A DNA stretch of 64,000 bases from assembly GCA_034423775.1 (NCBI GenBank), contig CP139918.1, positions 2,232,001 to 2,296,000 of the forward strand, read 5' to 3'. Position 1 is the stretch's first letter. Each line of letters begins with the position of its first letter. Source of the DNA: Alphaproteobacteria bacterium US3C007. Its GTDB lineage: Bacteria; Pseudomonadota; Alphaproteobacteria; Rhodobacterales; Rhodobacteraceae. Under the pieces are notes generated by a model. The model had not been told where the DNA came from and ran no database searches. It saw only the letters and a program-made list of their open reading frames with translations. Positions 40,007 through 50,493 of the stretch are shown piece after piece. The translations under genes were made by a program, and so were the position numbers.

Positions 40007-40502
40007 TTTGTACGGAGTGACATATCTCGGCTATAGTCTTTACATAAATTAAAGACATTTCTGCCATGTTGAAATATGGCATCACCGGTATTTTTATCGC
40101 CCAGTTGGTTTTTTGGGGCAAAGATGTATGAGCTGACGCTTGCGCTATTCGTGCCGTCCTATGGTGCGCAAGAAACAACCCGCGCCGCTCAGGGCGTGTG
40201 GGATATTGGGCCGCGTCTGTTTAGGATCCGCCTTCGCGCATCTTCGCCCTTTTGGGTAAGCTTGGCCTATTTTTCTGCAGCGTTAAAAAGCCTCCATCAA
40301 GGCAAGCCGCAAATCAGAGGCCGCATCCCATCTTTGGGCGCGTGCAAACCATTGGGCCAAAGTTGTTCGAAAGCAGATTTTGCCAGGCCTCATAATCGCT
40401 TTGCGCAGCGGGGTGGTGCAGGCTTTGTGGCTCTTATTCTGCACGCTTCAATGAGAGGGCGGCAGAACCAGTTTCATTTTAAGGATATAAGCGATTTTTA
40501 AA
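40007..40502. other. Intergenic region with tandem hairpins and possible gene remnant
   Basis: About 500 bases. Two hairpins follow rsmB: GTCTTT/AAAGAC (40036-40056) and TGCCAT/ATGGCA (40062-40081). The middle is open in several frames without recognisable domains. On the minus strand two adjoining frames around 40270-40430 read like protein (see findings). AAGGAT at 40481 is too far from the cckA ATG to be its ribosome site. Confidence 0.4.
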
Positions 40503-42368
40503 ATGTCTTGGCATAAGATCGCGGATATTTTTACCTGGCTGCGCAGAAAATTTACCCTCGGGCATTTTGCCTCGACTTCCACGCCCTCGGCCAGCAGCTT
40601 TCATGCTCGCCGCTGCCACTTGATCGGTGATTGTCTTCCTTTTTTTCGTCTTGATGAAAACGGGCAGGTGCTTTTTAGCAATCTGGCGGCAACCAAGCTT
40701 TTGAAACAGGCTCACAGCCAAACAGAGATTACACAGGCCTTAAAGCGCGCGCCTCTCTTCCCCAAGACGCTGAACTTGAATGGCTGCTCTGGTACATTTC
40801 GCTTTTTGCAAAACCGGTTGGAGACTGGGGAGCATGAAGTTTTTTTGGTGCCAAACTGGATGAAAGAAGGGGTCGCACCGACCCCTCATGATGATTTTGA
40901 GCGGGTTCCCGTTCCCATGGCAGAATTATCGCCTCAGGGCGTGATCATTCGCGCCAATTCTCAAGCTTCGAGGCTATTGGGGCTGCGGGCCGGTGAAACG
41001 CCTACGATTGAAGAGGTGATGGAGGGGCTGGGGCGGGCTTTGGCGGATTGGCTGCGCGATGCCACCTTGGGCCGAGGTTTGAAGCAACCCGAGTTTCTGC
41101 GTCTGTCGAGACCTGAGCGTGAAACCTTTGTGCAAGTGTCGTTGCATAAAGACATGGCCAATCGGCGGTCCAGTTTGACCGCTGTGTTTACCGATGCAAC
41201 CGAACTTAAATCGCTGGAGGCGCAATTTGTTCAAAGTCAAAAAATGCAAGCGATCGGTCAATTGGCAGGCGGCGTGGCGCATGATTTTAACAATTTATTA
41301 ACCGCGATTACTGGGCATTGCGATTTGCTGCTCTTGCGCCACAAAAAAACGGATCAGGATTACGATGATTTGTTGCAAATCAATCAAAACGCCAATCGCG
41401 CTGCGGCACTTGTTTCCCAGCTTTTGGCGTTTTCCCGCAAGCAAACCTTGCGGCCGCAAAACCTTGAAATTCGGGAAACGCTGTCTGATCTGACGCATTT
41501 GTTAGACCGGCTTGTTGGAGAGAAAGTGCAGTTACGGTTGGAATATGATCCAGTGAAACGCGCCGTGCGGGCCGATAAACGTCAGTTAGAACAGGTTGTT
41601 ATGAACCTTGTTGTGAATGCTCGGGATTCGATGCCAGAGGGTGGTGAAATATTAATTTCAACAGCCGGTACAGAGATTTGCGAACCCATGCTGCGTGATC
41701 GCGTGGCGGTTCCCAAGGGCGCTTATGTGAGTATTTCCATTCAAGACAAAGGCTGTGGGATTGCCTCTGATAAATTACAAAAAATTTTTGAACCGTTCTA
41801 CACGACCAAACGCACCGGCGAAGGCACCGGGTTAGGTTTGTCGACCGTCTATGGGATTGTTAAGCAAACGGGGGGCTATATTTTCGTGGATAGCAGCGTT
41901 GGGCAGGGTACGATCTTCACTTTACTTTTGCCAGCCAGTGATTTGCCATCTCAAAAAGCGGCCTCCCCGCCTTCGGACATCAAACTGGTTGCAAATAGGC
42001 CGGAGGGCGGCGCCGTCTTATTGGTGGAGGATGAAGCCACTGTGCGGACGTTTGCGGCCCGAGCCCTGCGTTTATGCGGGTATTCCGTTTTGGTTGCTGA
42101 ATCGGGTGAAAGGGCGTTAGAGATTGCGCAAAACCCAACCGTAAAATTGGATCTTTTTGTCACAGATGTCGTGATGCCGGGGCGTGGCGGGCCCAGTTGG
42201 GTGCGCGAGGCTTTGCAAACCCGCCCTCATATACGAATTATTTTCATGTCAGGATATGCAGAAGATAAGTTAACGGCCGATCAATCATCCGTGCCAAATT
42301 CAATTTTTTTAGCAAAGCCATTTTCTCTGACTCAATTGGCCTCTGCGGTTGAATCGCAAATGCCGTGA
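40503..42368 (+). CDS. cckA: Hybrid sensor kinase CckA-like
   Basis: 621 residues. Two PAS-like segments (about 35-110 and 130-240) precede the HisKA domain with H260 in GGVAHDFNNLLTAITGH, the HATPase (VMNLVVNARDSMPEGG, GTGLGLSTVYGIVKQTGG) and a C-terminal receiver with D555 in FVTDVVMPG. The kinase core matches CckA, which phosphorylates CtrA/ChpT in alphaproteobacteria. No membrane helix is visible at the N-terminus, unlike typical CckA. An in-frame stop at 40488 fixes the start no earlier than 40503. Confidence 0.87.
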   Translation: MSWHKIADIFTWLRRKFTLGHFASTSTPSASSFHARRCHLIGDCLPFFRLDENGQVLFSNLAATKLLKQAHSQTEITQALKRAPLFPKTLNLNGCSGTFRFLQNRLETGEHEVFLVPNWMKEGVAPTPHDDFERVPVPMAELSPQGVIIRANSQASRLLGLRAGETPTIEEVMEGLGRALADWLRDATLGRGLKQPEFLRLSRPERETFVQVSLHKDMANRRSSLTAVFTDATELKSLEAQFVQSQKMQAIGQLAGGVAHDFNNLLTAITGHCDLLLLRHKKTDQDYDDLLQINQNANRAAALVSQLLAFSRKQTLRPQNLEIRETLSDLTHLLDRLVGEKVQLRLEYDPVKRAVRADKRQLEQVVMNLVVNARDSMPEGGEILISTAGTEICEPMLRDRVAVPKGAYVSISIQDKGCGIASDKLQKIFEPFYTTKRTGEGTGLGLSTVYGIVKQTGGYIFVDSSVGQGTIFTLLLPASDLPSQKAASPPSDIKLVANRPEGGAVLLVEDEATVRTFAARALRLCGYSVLVAESGERALEIAQNPTVKLDLFVTDVVMPGRGGPSWVREALQTRPHIRIIFMSGYAEDKLTADQSSVPNSIFLAKPFSLTQLASAVESQMP

Positions 42369-42476
42369 TTTGCCAAATAGCCCACCTGCGCCTGTCGCAA
42401 GTGCTGATTGCTTTGCCAAATTTTTGGGAGGGCCGGCGAAGGGTTGCGCTGCGCATAGGTTCATTAAGGCCCTAAA

Positions 42477-42497
42477 TTTCGGCTAAAACTGCCGAAA
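42477..42497 (+). terminator. Hairpin after cckA
   Basis: TTTCGGC (42477-42483) pairs perfectly with GCCGAAA (42491-42497) around a 7-base loop. A run of six T (42509 onward) lies about 11 bases later. Plausible cckA terminator. Confidence 0.4.
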
Positions 42498-42522
42498 GCG
42501 CAAAAAGTTTTTGATAAAATAT

Positions 42523-42543
42523 AAAGGGTTGATTAACCCTTTT
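42523..42543 (+). terminator. Second hairpin between cckA and recA
   Basis: AAAGGGTT (42523-42530), loop GATT, AACCCTTT (42535-42542): a perfect 8-base stem with only a short T run. It lies just before the recA promoter. Confidence 0.5.
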
Positions 42544-42567
42544 GCGAGACCCTCACTGAGAAAACTG

Positions 42568-42598
42568 TTGAAATGTTCTCTTTTTACCCCCATATAGG
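42568..42598 (+). promoter_or_regulatory. Putative recA promoter
   Basis: TTGAAA at 42568-42573 and CATATA at 42591-42596 (17-base spacing) or TATAGG at 42593-42598 (19). The LexA box begins immediately downstream, where it would block initiation. Confidence 0.4.
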
Positions 42599-42612
42599 AA
42601 CATGAGCAGAAC
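42598..42612. promoter_or_regulatory. LexA (SOS) box of recA
   Basis: GAAC-ATGAGCA-GAAC is an exact GAAC-N7-GAAC direct repeat, the reverse complement of the alphaproteobacterial LexA consensus GTTC-N7-GTTC. It ends 58 bases before the recA ATG. Confidence 0.85.
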
Positions 42613-42670
42613 AAAGCAGTGATTGCCGTGGGGCCTTGGCTGTGAAATAACCGGAAAAGGCGTAAACGAT

Positions 42671-43759
42671 ATGGCAGATTTACTTTCCATGACCAATAAA
42701 AAAAATGATGACAAACAAAAAGCATTAGACAGCGCATTAAGCCAAATTGAGCGTCAGTTTGGCAAAGGCTCGATCATGAAGTTGGGCGGCGAAAACGCAA
42801 TACAACAGATTGAAAGCACATCAACCGGCTCGCTTGGGCTGGATATTGGGCTTGGTATCGGGGGCTTGCCCAAAGGCCGGATCATTGAGATTTATGGTCC
42901 TGAAAGCTCGGGGAAAACCACGTTAACCTTGCATTGCGTTGCAGAAGAACAGAAAAAAGGTGGCGTTTGCGCCTTTGTCGATGCGGAACACGCGTTGGAT
43001 CCCCAATATGCAAAAAAGCTTGGCGTTGATCTTGATGAATTATTGATCAGCCAGCCCGATACAGGCGAGCAAGCGTTGGAAATCACCGATACGCTGGTGC
43101 GCTCTGGGGCGGTGAATATGGTTGTTGTTGATTCTGTGGCGGCTTTAACGCCCAAATCAGAATTAGAGGGCGATATGGGGGATAGCAGCGTTGGCGTTCA
43201 AGCGCGTTTGATGAGTCAAGCGATGCGCAAATTAACGGGATCCATCAGCCGCAGCAATTGCATGGTGATTTTTATCAACCAAATTCGGATGAAAATCGGC
43301 GTGATGTTTGGCAGCCCTGAAACCACCACGGGCGGCAATGCGTTGAAATTTTACAGTTCAGTGCGGCTGGATATTCGCCGCATTGGCGCGATCAAAGACC
43401 GTGATGAAGTGGTTGGAAACGCCACGCGGGTCAAAGTTGTTAAAAATAAAGTTGCGCCTCCGTTCAAACAAGTTGAATTTGATATTATGTACGGCGAGGG
43501 CATCTCCAAGAATGGGGAATTGCTGGATTTGGGCGTGAAAGCTGGAATCGTTGATAAATCTGGGGCTTGGTATAGTTTCGGGGATGAGCGTATTGGCCAA
43601 GGTCGCGAAAATGCAAAAGTGTTTTTATCCGAAAACAAAGCAATAGCGTTTGAGATTGAAGATAAAATTCGCGCTGCGCATGGGCTTGATTTTGATTTAG
43701 AGAAAAATTTAGCCGATAATTCGCTCAGCGATGGTGGAGACAGCGTCTTAGAAGGCTAG
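42671..43759 (+). CDS. recA: Recombinase RecA
   Basis: 362 residues. Walker A GPESSGKT at 76-83, Walker [10 protein letters not shown], the loop L2 region [27 protein letters not shown] and an acidic C-terminus. It forms filaments for strand exchange and triggers LexA self-cleavage. The GTG at 42623 in frame is rejected because GGAAAAGG sits before the ATG at 42671. Controlled by the SOS box upstream. Confidence 0.97.
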   Translation: MADLLSMTNKKNDDKQKALDSALSQIERQFGKGSIMKLGGENAIQQIESTSTGSLGLDIGLGIGGLPKGRIIEIYGPESSGKTTLTLHCVAEEQKKGGVCAFVDAEHALDPQYAKKLGVDLDELLISQPDTGEQALEITDTLVRSGAVNMVVVDSVAALTPKSELEGDMGDSSVGVQARLMSQAMRKLTGSISRSNCMVIFINQIRMKIGVMFGSPETTTGGNALKFYSSVRLDIRRIGAIKDRDEVVGNATRVKVVKNKVAPPFKQVEFDIMYGEGISKNGELLDLGVKAGIVDKSGAWYSFGDERIGQGRENAKVFLSENKAIAFEIEDKIRAAHGLDFDLEKNLADNSLSDGGDSVLEG

Positions 43760-43786
43760 GGCCCAATTAGAACCAAAGGTAAGTTA

Positions 43787-43820
43787 GGCTGTTGGCGCGC
43801 GCCAGCGGCCTTTTTTATTT
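43787..43820 (+). terminator. Rho-independent terminator of recA
   Basis: GGCTGTTGGCGC pairs with GCGCCAGCGGCC (12-base arms with two G-U pairs) and is followed by TTTTTTATTT. It ends about 97 bases before alaS. Confidence 0.85.
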
Positions 43821-43916
43821 GGAATATACCCCTACGAGTACAGCAGGACCGGTGGACAAAATCTGGGCAAAAGGCTAGAGGGTGCGGCAGAGAATGCGCA
43901 ATGAAAAGGGCAGCTT

Positions 43917-46580
43917 ATGGCCACGATGAATGATATCCGAAGTACGTTTTTGAATTACTTTGCCAAAAATGATCACGCGGTTGTGGCCTCCAGCCCGTTG
44001 GTGCCGCGCAATGACCCGACATTGATGTTCGCAAATTCCGGTATGGTGCAGTTCAAAAACCTATTTACTGGCGTTGAAAAGCGCGATTACCAGAGGGCAA
44101 CGACTTCGCAGAAATGCGTTCGCGCTGGGGGCAAACACAACGATCTTGATAATGTGGGCTACACCGCCCGCCATCATACATTTTTTGAAATGCTGGGAAA
44201 TTTTAGTTTCGGCGATTATTTTAAAACCGAGGCGATCCCTTTCGCGTGGGAGCTGTTAACAAAAGAGTTTGACATCGATAAATCCAAGCTGCTGGTCACG
44301 GTTTATCATACCGATGAAGAGGCTGCCGCAATCTGGAAGAAAGTTGCGGGCTTAGGCGATGATAGGATTATCCGCATTGCCACGAATGATAATTTTTGGA
44401 TGATGGGTCCCACGGGGCCCTGCGGCCCGTGCACTGAGATTTTTTATGATCACGGCGATCACATTTGGGGGGGGCCTCCCGGCAGCCCCGAAGAAGACGG
44501 TGACCGCTTTATCGAGATCTGGAACTTGGTCTTCATGCAGAATGAACAATTTGAAGATGGATCGATGACGGCGCTGGATCAACAATCGATTGATACCGGG
44601 ATGGGGCTTGAGCGGATTGCGGCGCTGCTGCAAGGTAAGCATGATAATTATGATACGGATCTGATGCGCGCGTTGATTGAAGCCAGCGCCGATGCGTCGA
44701 GCAATGATCCCGATGGGCCGGGGAAAACCCATCACAGGGTCATTGCCGATCATTTACGCTCGACTTCCTTTCTAATGGCTGATGGCGTTATGCCCTCGAA
44801 TGATGGGCGCGGCTATGTGTTGCGCCGTATTATGCGCCGCGCGATGCGGCATGTGCATCTTCTGGGGGTGAAAGACCCGATGATGCATCGGTTGGTTCCG
44901 GCGCTGGTGTCGCAAATGGGCGCCGCTTATCCTGAATTGGTGCAAGCTCAAGCGTTGATAGAAGAAACCTTGCAGTTAGAAGAAACCCGCTTCCGGCAAA
45001 CGTTAGAGCGCGGCTTGAAGCTGTTAGATGATGAGGTGGCCGGTTTGCCGCAAGCCGCTGAATTGTCTGGCCAAGCAGCGTTTAAACTCTACGATACCTA
45101 TGGGTTTCCGCTTGATTTAACCCAAGATGCTTTGCGCGAAAAAGGCAGAAGCGTTGATTTGCCGGGGTTTGAGGCCGCTATGGCCGATCAAAAGGCAAAA
45201 GCGCGCGCCGCTTGGTCGGGCACGGGCGAGGCTGCAGATTCAAGCCTTTGGTTCGATATTGCTGAGCAATATGGCACCACCGATTTTCTGGGTTATGATA
45301 CCGAAAGCGCCGAGGCGCAAATTTTGAACCTTGTGAGCGATGGTAAAAACCTTGCGCAGGCGCAAATCGGCGAAAGCGTTCTTGTGGTGTTAAATCAATC
45401 GCCGTTTTACGCCGAAAGCGGTGGTCAGGTGGGTGACCAAGGGGTGCTAAGCTGTGAAACCGGCACCGCGAGGATCACCGATACCAAGAAAGTGGCGGGT
45501 GTTTTCCTGCATTATGCAGAAATTACCAGCGGGCATTTGCAACCCGGGATCGGCTGCTCGGTGGCAGTGGATCACGAGCGGCGCAGCGCGATCCGCGGAA
45601 ACCATTCCGCCACGCATTTGCTGCACGAGGCGTTGCGCGGCCATTTGGGCGCGCATGTTGCACAGCGCGGCTCACTAAATGCTGCCGATCGTTTGCGGTT
45701 TGATTTCAGCCATGCCAAGGCCTTAACGGCGCAAGAGTTGCAAATCGTAGAAACCGAAGTGAATGCGTATATCCGGCAAAATAGCGCTGTTACCACCCGC
45801 ATCATGACACCTGATGATGCCCGTGCCATCGGCGCACAAGCGCTGTTTGGGGAAAAATATGGTGATGAGGTGCGCGTTGTGTCGATGGGCCAGGCCAAAG
45901 AATCTGGCAAAGGCATTGATCAAACAACCTATTCTTTAGAGCTTTGTGGAGGCACGCATGTTGCGCAAACCGGTGATATTGGCGGGTTTGTGATATTATC
46001 CGATAGCGCCAGCAGCGCCGGCGTGCGCCGCGTTGAGGCGTTGACAGGGGCCGCGGCATCCGCGCATCTTGCCCAGCAAAGCGCGGTCGTTTCAGGGCTG
46101 GCAAGCGCGTTGAAAGCACCGATGCCCGATTTGGAGGGTCGCGTGGCGGCGTTGCTGGAGGAACGCAAAACGCTTGCGAATGAAGTGGCACAATTGCGCC
46201 GTGAACTTGCATTGGCCGGCGGGGCGGGCCAAGCGGATGCGCCGCAGGCCAAAGAGGTGAATGGGGTTGCGTTTTTAGGGCAAGTTGTCAGCGGCGTTTC
46301 GGGCAAAGATTTGCCGGCTCTGATTGACAGCCACAAGGCGTCAATCGGATCGGTCGCGGTGCTTTTGATCGCAGATCTAGGGGGTAAAGTGGCGGTGTGC
46401 GCGGGCGTTTCAAGCGATTTGCTCGGTCGCATCTCGGCGGTTGATATGGTCAAAGCTGCGGTGCCGTTTTTGGGCGGCAAAGGCGGCGGTGGTCGCCCCG
46501 ATATGGCGCAAGGCGGTGGCAGCGATATCAGCAATGCCGCGCAGGCGGTTGAGGCGGTTGAAGCCTTATTACAGGCTTAA
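43917..46580 (+). CDS. alaS: Alanyl-tRNA synthetase
   Basis: 887 residues. Catalytic class II core (about 1-250, [20 protein letters not shown]), tRNA-recognition helices, an editing domain with [12 protein letters not shown] (HxxxH) and [15 protein letters not shown] (zinc Cys/His), and a C-terminal DHHA1 glycine-rich domain ([16 protein letters not shown]). AAAAGGG is 8 bases before the ATG. Follows recA as in related genomes. Confidence 0.97.
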   Translation: MATMNDIRSTFLNYFAKNDHAVVASSPLVPRNDPTLMFANSGMVQFKNLFTGVEKRDYQRATTSQKCVRAGGKHNDLDNVGYTARHHTFFEMLGNFSFGDYFKTEAIPFAWELLTKEFDIDKSKLLVTVYHTDEEAAAIWKKVAGLGDDRIIRIATNDNFWMMGPTGPCGPCTEIFYDHGDHIWGGPPGSPEEDGDRFIEIWNLVFMQNEQFEDGSMTALDQQSIDTGMGLERIAALLQGKHDNYDTDLMRALIEASADASSNDPDGPGKTHHRVIADHLRSTSFLMADGVMPSNDGRGYVLRRIMRRAMRHVHLLGVKDPMMHRLVPALVSQMGAAYPELVQAQALIEETLQLEETRFRQTLERGLKLLDDEVAGLPQAAELSGQAAFKLYDTYGFPLDLTQDALREKGRSVDLPGFEAAMADQKAKARAAWSGTGEAADSSLWFDIAEQYGTTDFLGYDTESAEAQILNLVSDGKNLAQAQIGESVLVVLNQSPFYAESGGQVGDQGVLSCETGTARITDTKKVAGVFLHYAEITSGHLQPGIGCSVAVDHERRSAIRGNHSATHLLHEALRGHLGAHVAQRGSLNAADRLRFDFSHAKALTAQELQIVETEVNAYIRQNSAVTTRIMTPDDARAIGAQALFGEKYGDEVRVVSMGQAKESGKGIDQTTYSLELCGGTHVAQTGDIGGFVILSDSASSAGVRRVEALTGAAASAHLAQQSAVVSGLASALKAPMPDLEGRVAALLEERKTLANEVAQLRRELALAGGAGQADAPQAKEVNGVAFLGQVVSGVSGKDLPALIDSHKASIGSVAVLLIADLGGKVAVCAGVSSDLLGRISAVDMVKAAVPFLGGKGGGGRPDMAQGGGSDISNAAQAVEAVEALLQA

Positions 46581-46603
46581 CGGCGGCGCAGAGGCCTAAC
46601 GAT

Positions 46604-46628
46604 AAAGGGCGTGCATTGCACGCCCTTT
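46604..46628. terminator. Bidirectional terminator between alaS and typA
   Basis: AAAGGGCGTGCA-T-TGCACGCCCTTT: a 12-base near-perfect stem with A- and T-rich sides, lying between convergent genes. Confidence 0.8.
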
Positions 46629-46631
46629 CAT

Positions 46632-48452
46632 TTATTTTGTTTTTGACATCCGTTTGCGCTCATGCGGATCTAGATACCGTTTGCGCAGGCGGATGGACTG
46701 GGGCGTCACCTCGACCAACTCATCATCATCAATATAGGCAATGGCCTCTTCCAACGACATTTGAATCGGCGTGGTCAGCCTGACCGCATCATCGGTTCCC
46801 GACGCACGGACATTGGTGAGCTTTTTGCCCTTAAGCGGGTTTACCTCAAGGTCATTATCTCGGCTATGTTCTCCGATAATCATGCCCTGATAAATAGGCG
46901 CTTGAGCGCCGATAAACATACGGCCCCGCTCTTCTAGATTCCAGAGTGCATAAGCAACGGAGACGCCGTTTTCCATAGAAATCAACACACCGGCGCGGCG
47001 CCCGGGTATAGTTCCGCGAAACGGTGCCCATTCGTGGAACACCCGGTTCAACACGCCCGTTCCGCGGGTGTCGGTTAAGAACTCGCCATAATATCCGATC
47101 AATCCGCGTGAAGGAACATGGGCGATAATCCGCGTTTTGCCATTGCCCGTCTGGTTCATTTCCGCCAGATCGCCTTTGCGCGTGCCGGTGATTTTTTCGA
47201 TCACAGTGCCGGAATATTCATCATCTACATCGATCGTCACTTCTTCAATTGGCTCAAGGCGCTCGCCGTTTTCGCCTTCGCGCATCAAAACTTGTGGGCG
47301 TGAGATTGATAATTCGAAGCCTTCGCGGCGCATATTCTCGATCAAAACACCCATTTGCAATTCGCCGCGACCGGCGACTTCAAACGCCTCTCCCCCGGGG
47401 GTTTCACTGATTTTGATTGCAACATTGCTTTCGGCTTCTTTCAGCAAGCGCTCGCGGATCACGCGGCTTTGCACTTTCTTGCCTTCGCGTCCGGCAAGTG
47501 GGCTGTCATTGATGCCAAAGGTGACCGTGATCGTTGGCGGGTCGATGGGCTGGGCATGCAGCGGCGTATCAACGGCTAAGGCGCAGAGCGTATCTGAAAC
47601 CGTGGCTTTGCTCATACCGGCCAGCGAGACGATATCGCCGGCCTCGGCCAGTTCAATATCTTGCGGCGCAAGGCCGCGGAAGGCTTGTATGCGCGTAACG
47701 CGGAATTGTTCGATTTTTTGGCCCAACCGGGTCAGCGCTTGGATGGTGGCGCCAACCTTCAAGCTGCCGCTCTCTACCCGGCCGGTCAAAATGCGCCCAA
47801 CAAAAGGGTCATTGCCCAATGTGGTGGCCAGCATTTGAAAATCATTGCCGATTTGAGCGGTTTGTTTGGGCGCATATACGTGGTTCACAACCAGATCAAA
47901 CAGGGCTGAGAGATCTTTACGCGGGCCATCAAGCTCATGATCTGCCCAACCCGCGCGGCCAGAGGCGTACATATGGGGAAAATCAAGCTGATCATCATTG
48001 GCGCCAAGCGAGGCGAATAAATCAAAACATTCATCCAACGCACGATCGGGCTCGGCGTCGGGTTTATCCACCTTGTTGAGCACAACGATCGGGCGCAGGC
48101 CCAAAGCCAAAGCTTTGGCCGTAACGAATTTGGTTTGCGGCATTGGACCCTCTGCCGCATCGACGAGCAGAACCACACCATCGACCATGCTGAGAATGCG
48201 TTCAACTTCACCGCCAAAATCGGCGTGGCCAGGCGTGTCAACGATGTTGATCCGGGTGGTTTTCCATTCCACCGACGTGGCTTTGGCCAAAATGGTGATG
48301 CCGCGCTCGCGTTCCAGATCATTGCTGTCCATGGCGCGCTCGGCCACGGCTTGATTGGCGCGAAAAGCGCCCGACTGTTTCAGCAATTCATCCACGAGGG
48401 TGGTTTTGCCATGATCAACATGCGCGATGATCGCAATATTGCGAAGATCCAT
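46632..48452 (-). CDS. typA: Ribosome-associated GTPase TypA/BipA
   Basis: 606 residues of the elongation-factor G-like superfamily. G1 is AHVDHGKT (10-17), G3 [14 protein letters not shown] and G4 VLNKVDKPD. It has EF-G-type domains II, III and V and the BipA-specific C-terminal domain ([40 protein letters not shown]). It aids 50S assembly and stress adaptation. AAAAGGG precedes the ATG. Confidence 0.95.
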   Translation of the reverse strand: MDLRNIAIIAHVDHGKTTLVDELLKQSGAFRANQAVAERAMDSNDLERERGITILAKATSVEWKTTRINIVDTPGHADFGGEVERILSMVDGVVLLVDAAEGPMPQTKFVTAKALALGLRPIVVLNKVDKPDAEPDRALDECFDLFASLGANDDQLDFPHMYASGRAGWADHELDGPRKDLSALFDLVVNHVYAPKQTAQIGNDFQMLATTLGNDPFVGRILTGRVESGSLKVGATIQALTRLGQKIEQFRVTRIQAFRGLAPQDIELAEAGDIVSLAGMSKATVSDTLCALAVDTPLHAQPIDPPTITVTFGINDSPLAGREGKKVQSRVIRERLLKEAESNVAIKISETPGGEAFEVAGRGELQMGVLIENMRREGFELSISRPQVLMREGENGERLEPIEEVTIDVDDEYSGTVIEKITGTRKGDLAEMNQTGNGKTRIIAHVPSRGLIGYYGEFLTDTRGTGVLNRVFHEWAPFRGTIPGRRAGVLISMENGVSVAYALWNLEERGRMFIGAQAPIYQGMIIGEHSRDNDLEVNPLKGKKLTNVRASGTDDAVRLTTPIQMSLEEAIAYIDDDELVEVTPQSIRLRKRYLDPHERKRMSKTK

Positions 48453-48488
48453 ATTTGGTGCCCTTTTGTATCTTTAGTTGCGGCTCGC

Positions 48489-48524
48489 CTATCTGCTCTG
48501 GCCCCAAAAGGCCAGAGCAGATAG
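48489..48524. repeat. Perfect 15-base stem-loop
   Basis: CTATCTGCTCTGGCC (48489-48503), loop CCAAAA, GGCCAGAGCAGATAG (48510-48524). It lies between the mttB-like stop and the typA start. Neither strand has a U-tract after it. A second palindrome, GCCCAATTGGGC, follows at 48526-48537. Role unknown: terminator, processing site or a binding site. Confidence 0.6.
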
Positions 48525-48600
48525 GGCCCAATTGGGCGAAAAATAGGATTACAGCGCTGGATCAAGCCCCGATTGCGATTTCCCTGATATTCTGCAGGCG

Positions 48601-50139
48601 CTAAGCGGGCAGGTGGATCTTAAACCTATCGCGTATGACGCTGTCGATCGCGGGGTCAAAGCGGGCCGCGGAAGGGCGCGATAAAATTTCACTTTTGCGC
48701 GCCGTGGCTTTTTGAAGCAGATCTGGCTTACCCAATTCTTCCCATTCTTTTGGCGAGGTCCGATCGCCTAACGCGGGATAAATATATTCGGTTTGCATCA
48801 AGGCCAAGGTCTGATCAGAGCCGAGGTAATGGCCGGGCCCCTCCAAACAGGTGGCGCGGATCACGTCAACGCTGACCGTGTCTTCTGTGACCTCGATACC
48901 GCGCACGCAGCGCAAAGCTTGGCCGATCAAATCATCGCCCAAAATAAGCGATTCCAGGCAGAAGCCTAAAAGCGATGCGTGCATTCCAGCGGCTTCATAG
49001 ACCATATTCAGCCCCGATAAGCCAGCCATTACATTTGACGTCGCCTGCTCCCAGCCGGCTTGCATATCGGGAAGTTTTGCATCCGCGATCCCCGCCGCAG
49101 CGCCGCCGGGCAAGTCGTAATACCGATGCATTTGCGCGCATCCTGCGCTGAGAAGCGCCTGTTCGCCGCTGCCCCCAGACATTGCGCCTGTGCGCAAATC
49201 TGACACAAACGGCCAGGTTCCAAATATCGCCGGATGCCCAGGTTGTACCGCGTTTACATAGACCAACCCGGCCAGGCATTCGGCAACCGCTTGCACGATA
49301 GCACCCGCAATAGGGGCCGGCGCTGTGGCCCCGGCTTGCCCAGCGCTGAGCAATAAAATTGGCATGCCGCCCGCGATGCAGCGTTCCATCACCAGGCAGC
49401 TTTCGGTGGCAAATTTCATCGGCGGAACCACAAAGCAGTTTGAATTTGACATGAAGGGACGCGCGCGCCACGCGTCTTCTCCGCCTGCGATCAGATGCAA
49501 CATCTCCAACGCATCTGCGGCAAAACTAGGTTCTGTGAAAGAGGTTCCGATATGTTTGGTTGTGCCTGCGCTACAGGCATACACGGTGTTGAGATCCAAC
49601 TCTCTGTTATCGGGGATATCACGGCACACCATCGGGCGTTGCAGAAAATGAATATTGTCGAGCGTGTCGGTTATCCGGGCTGCATCAAATAAATCTTGCA
49701 CCGTGCTTTCGCGATAAGCGCGCCCATCGACATCGACCACATGGACCGCAGCCCCCGCGGTTCCATAATGCACCCGACTTCCCGATAATTCCAGATCATG
49801 TTTTGGATCCCGCCCGTAAAGCGTGATCGAGCGGTTTGCCCGCGCGATGGTGTCTTCGATCAAACTGCGCGGGAAGCGAAGGCGGCCATCATTGCCTAAA
49901 ATTGCGCCGGCATTCCTCATATATTCGATGCCGCTGGGGGGGGCGTCGGCCAAGCCGATTTGTTCCAAAGCGTCAAGCACAGCTGCGTGTATGCGGTCTT
50001 CAGCTTGTGGGCTCAGCGGGTTAAATCGCCCGCCTTCAAGGCCGGCGCGTACGGGGCGCAAGTGATCTGCGAGGGGGGCATTGCGCGCAGATCTTCGGGC
50101 AGAGCGCCCTCCTGCACGGCGGATAATTTGTTCTGTCAT
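48601..50139 (-). CDS. MttB-family (trimethylamine/betaine) methyltransferase, non-pyrrolysine type
   Basis: 512 residues of the MttB superfamily (PF06253). It starts MTEQIIRRAGGRSARR and has a TIM-barrel core with HYGTAGAAVHVVDVDGR and KHIGTSFTEPSF. There is no in-frame TAG, so it is a non-Pyl homologue. Characterised relatives (MtgB) demethylate glycine betaine and methylate a corrinoid protein. The substrate here is unknown. The frame extends to 50235, but the conserved N-terminus starts at 50139. Divergent from two Lin0512 genes. No corrinoid protein gene is adjacent. Confidence 0.85.
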   Translation of the reverse strand: MTEQIIRRAGGRSARRSARNAPLADHLRPVRAGLEGGRFNPLSPQAEDRIHAAVLDALEQIGLADAPPSGIEYMRNAGAILGNDGRLRFPRSLIEDTIARANRSITLYGRDPKHDLELSGSRVHYGTAGAAVHVVDVDGRAYRESTVQDLFDAARITDTLDNIHFLQRPMVCRDIPDNRELDLNTVYACSAGTTKHIGTSFTEPSFAADALEMLHLIAGGEDAWRARPFMSNSNCFVVPPMKFATESCLVMERCIAGGMPILLLSAGQAGATAPAPIAGAIVQAVAECLAGLVYVNAVQPGHPAIFGTWPFVSDLRTGAMSGGSGEQALLSAGCAQMHRYYDLPGGAAAGIADAKLPDMQAGWEQATSNVMAGLSGLNMVYEAAGMHASLLGFCLESLILGDDLIGQALRCVRGIEVTEDTVSVDVIRATCLEGPGHYLGSDQTLALMQTEYIYPALGDRTSPKEWEELGKPDLLQKATARKSEILSRPSAARFDPAIDSVIRDRFKIHLPA

Positions 50140-50493
50140 AGCTTCGTCCGAAAAGTGATTTGTCAACTTGAAATGGCGCGGGTTGCGTCTAACTGATCGG
50201 AGCACCGCGGGCCGCTCGGCCGCGTTCCGCGCCAATGGTGCAGCAGATCAGTTGAATAATCGAAGCTTCAGCTTGCATATGCCAAATCCTTGAACCTGTG
50301 GGTCAAGTTTTGAAGCTTGTAGCCTCATAGTCTGGCTTATTTGCGACGCTGTGTCGTAATTGGACATTTGCTTTTAAAATATGGCTGCCTTTGGCGCTTT
50401 CCATTCCTGAGGGCCTGTGAAAGACTTGCGATAATTTACCCGAGGGCCTTGGGTAAAAGAAGACGGGTTTCCACAGGTAGAGGTTGGATAAAA
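50140..50493. other. Divergent control region between mttB-like and Lin0512 genes
   Basis: About 350 bases. It holds an imperfect inverted repeat TTGAACC-TGT-GGGTCAA (about 50290-50306) and a TTACCC...GGGTAA pair near 50436-50456. No promoter stands out. Likely carries both promoters and perhaps an operator. Confidence 0.4.

Noticed and set aside
40076..40501. 141-codon plus-strand frame
   Set aside because: Composition is Arg/Ser/Gly-rich without any domain, poor start context, and overlaps hairpins; the minus strand gives better protein-like pieces.
48601..50139. Pyrrolysine-containing trimethylamine methyltransferase (true MttB)
   Set aside because: The frame has no in-frame TAG, and no pyl genes are in the window.
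50341..50493. 51-codon N-terminal extension of the first Lin0512 gene
   Set aside because: The extension has no family similarity; the conserved N-terminus begins at the TTG/ATG near 50494-50509.
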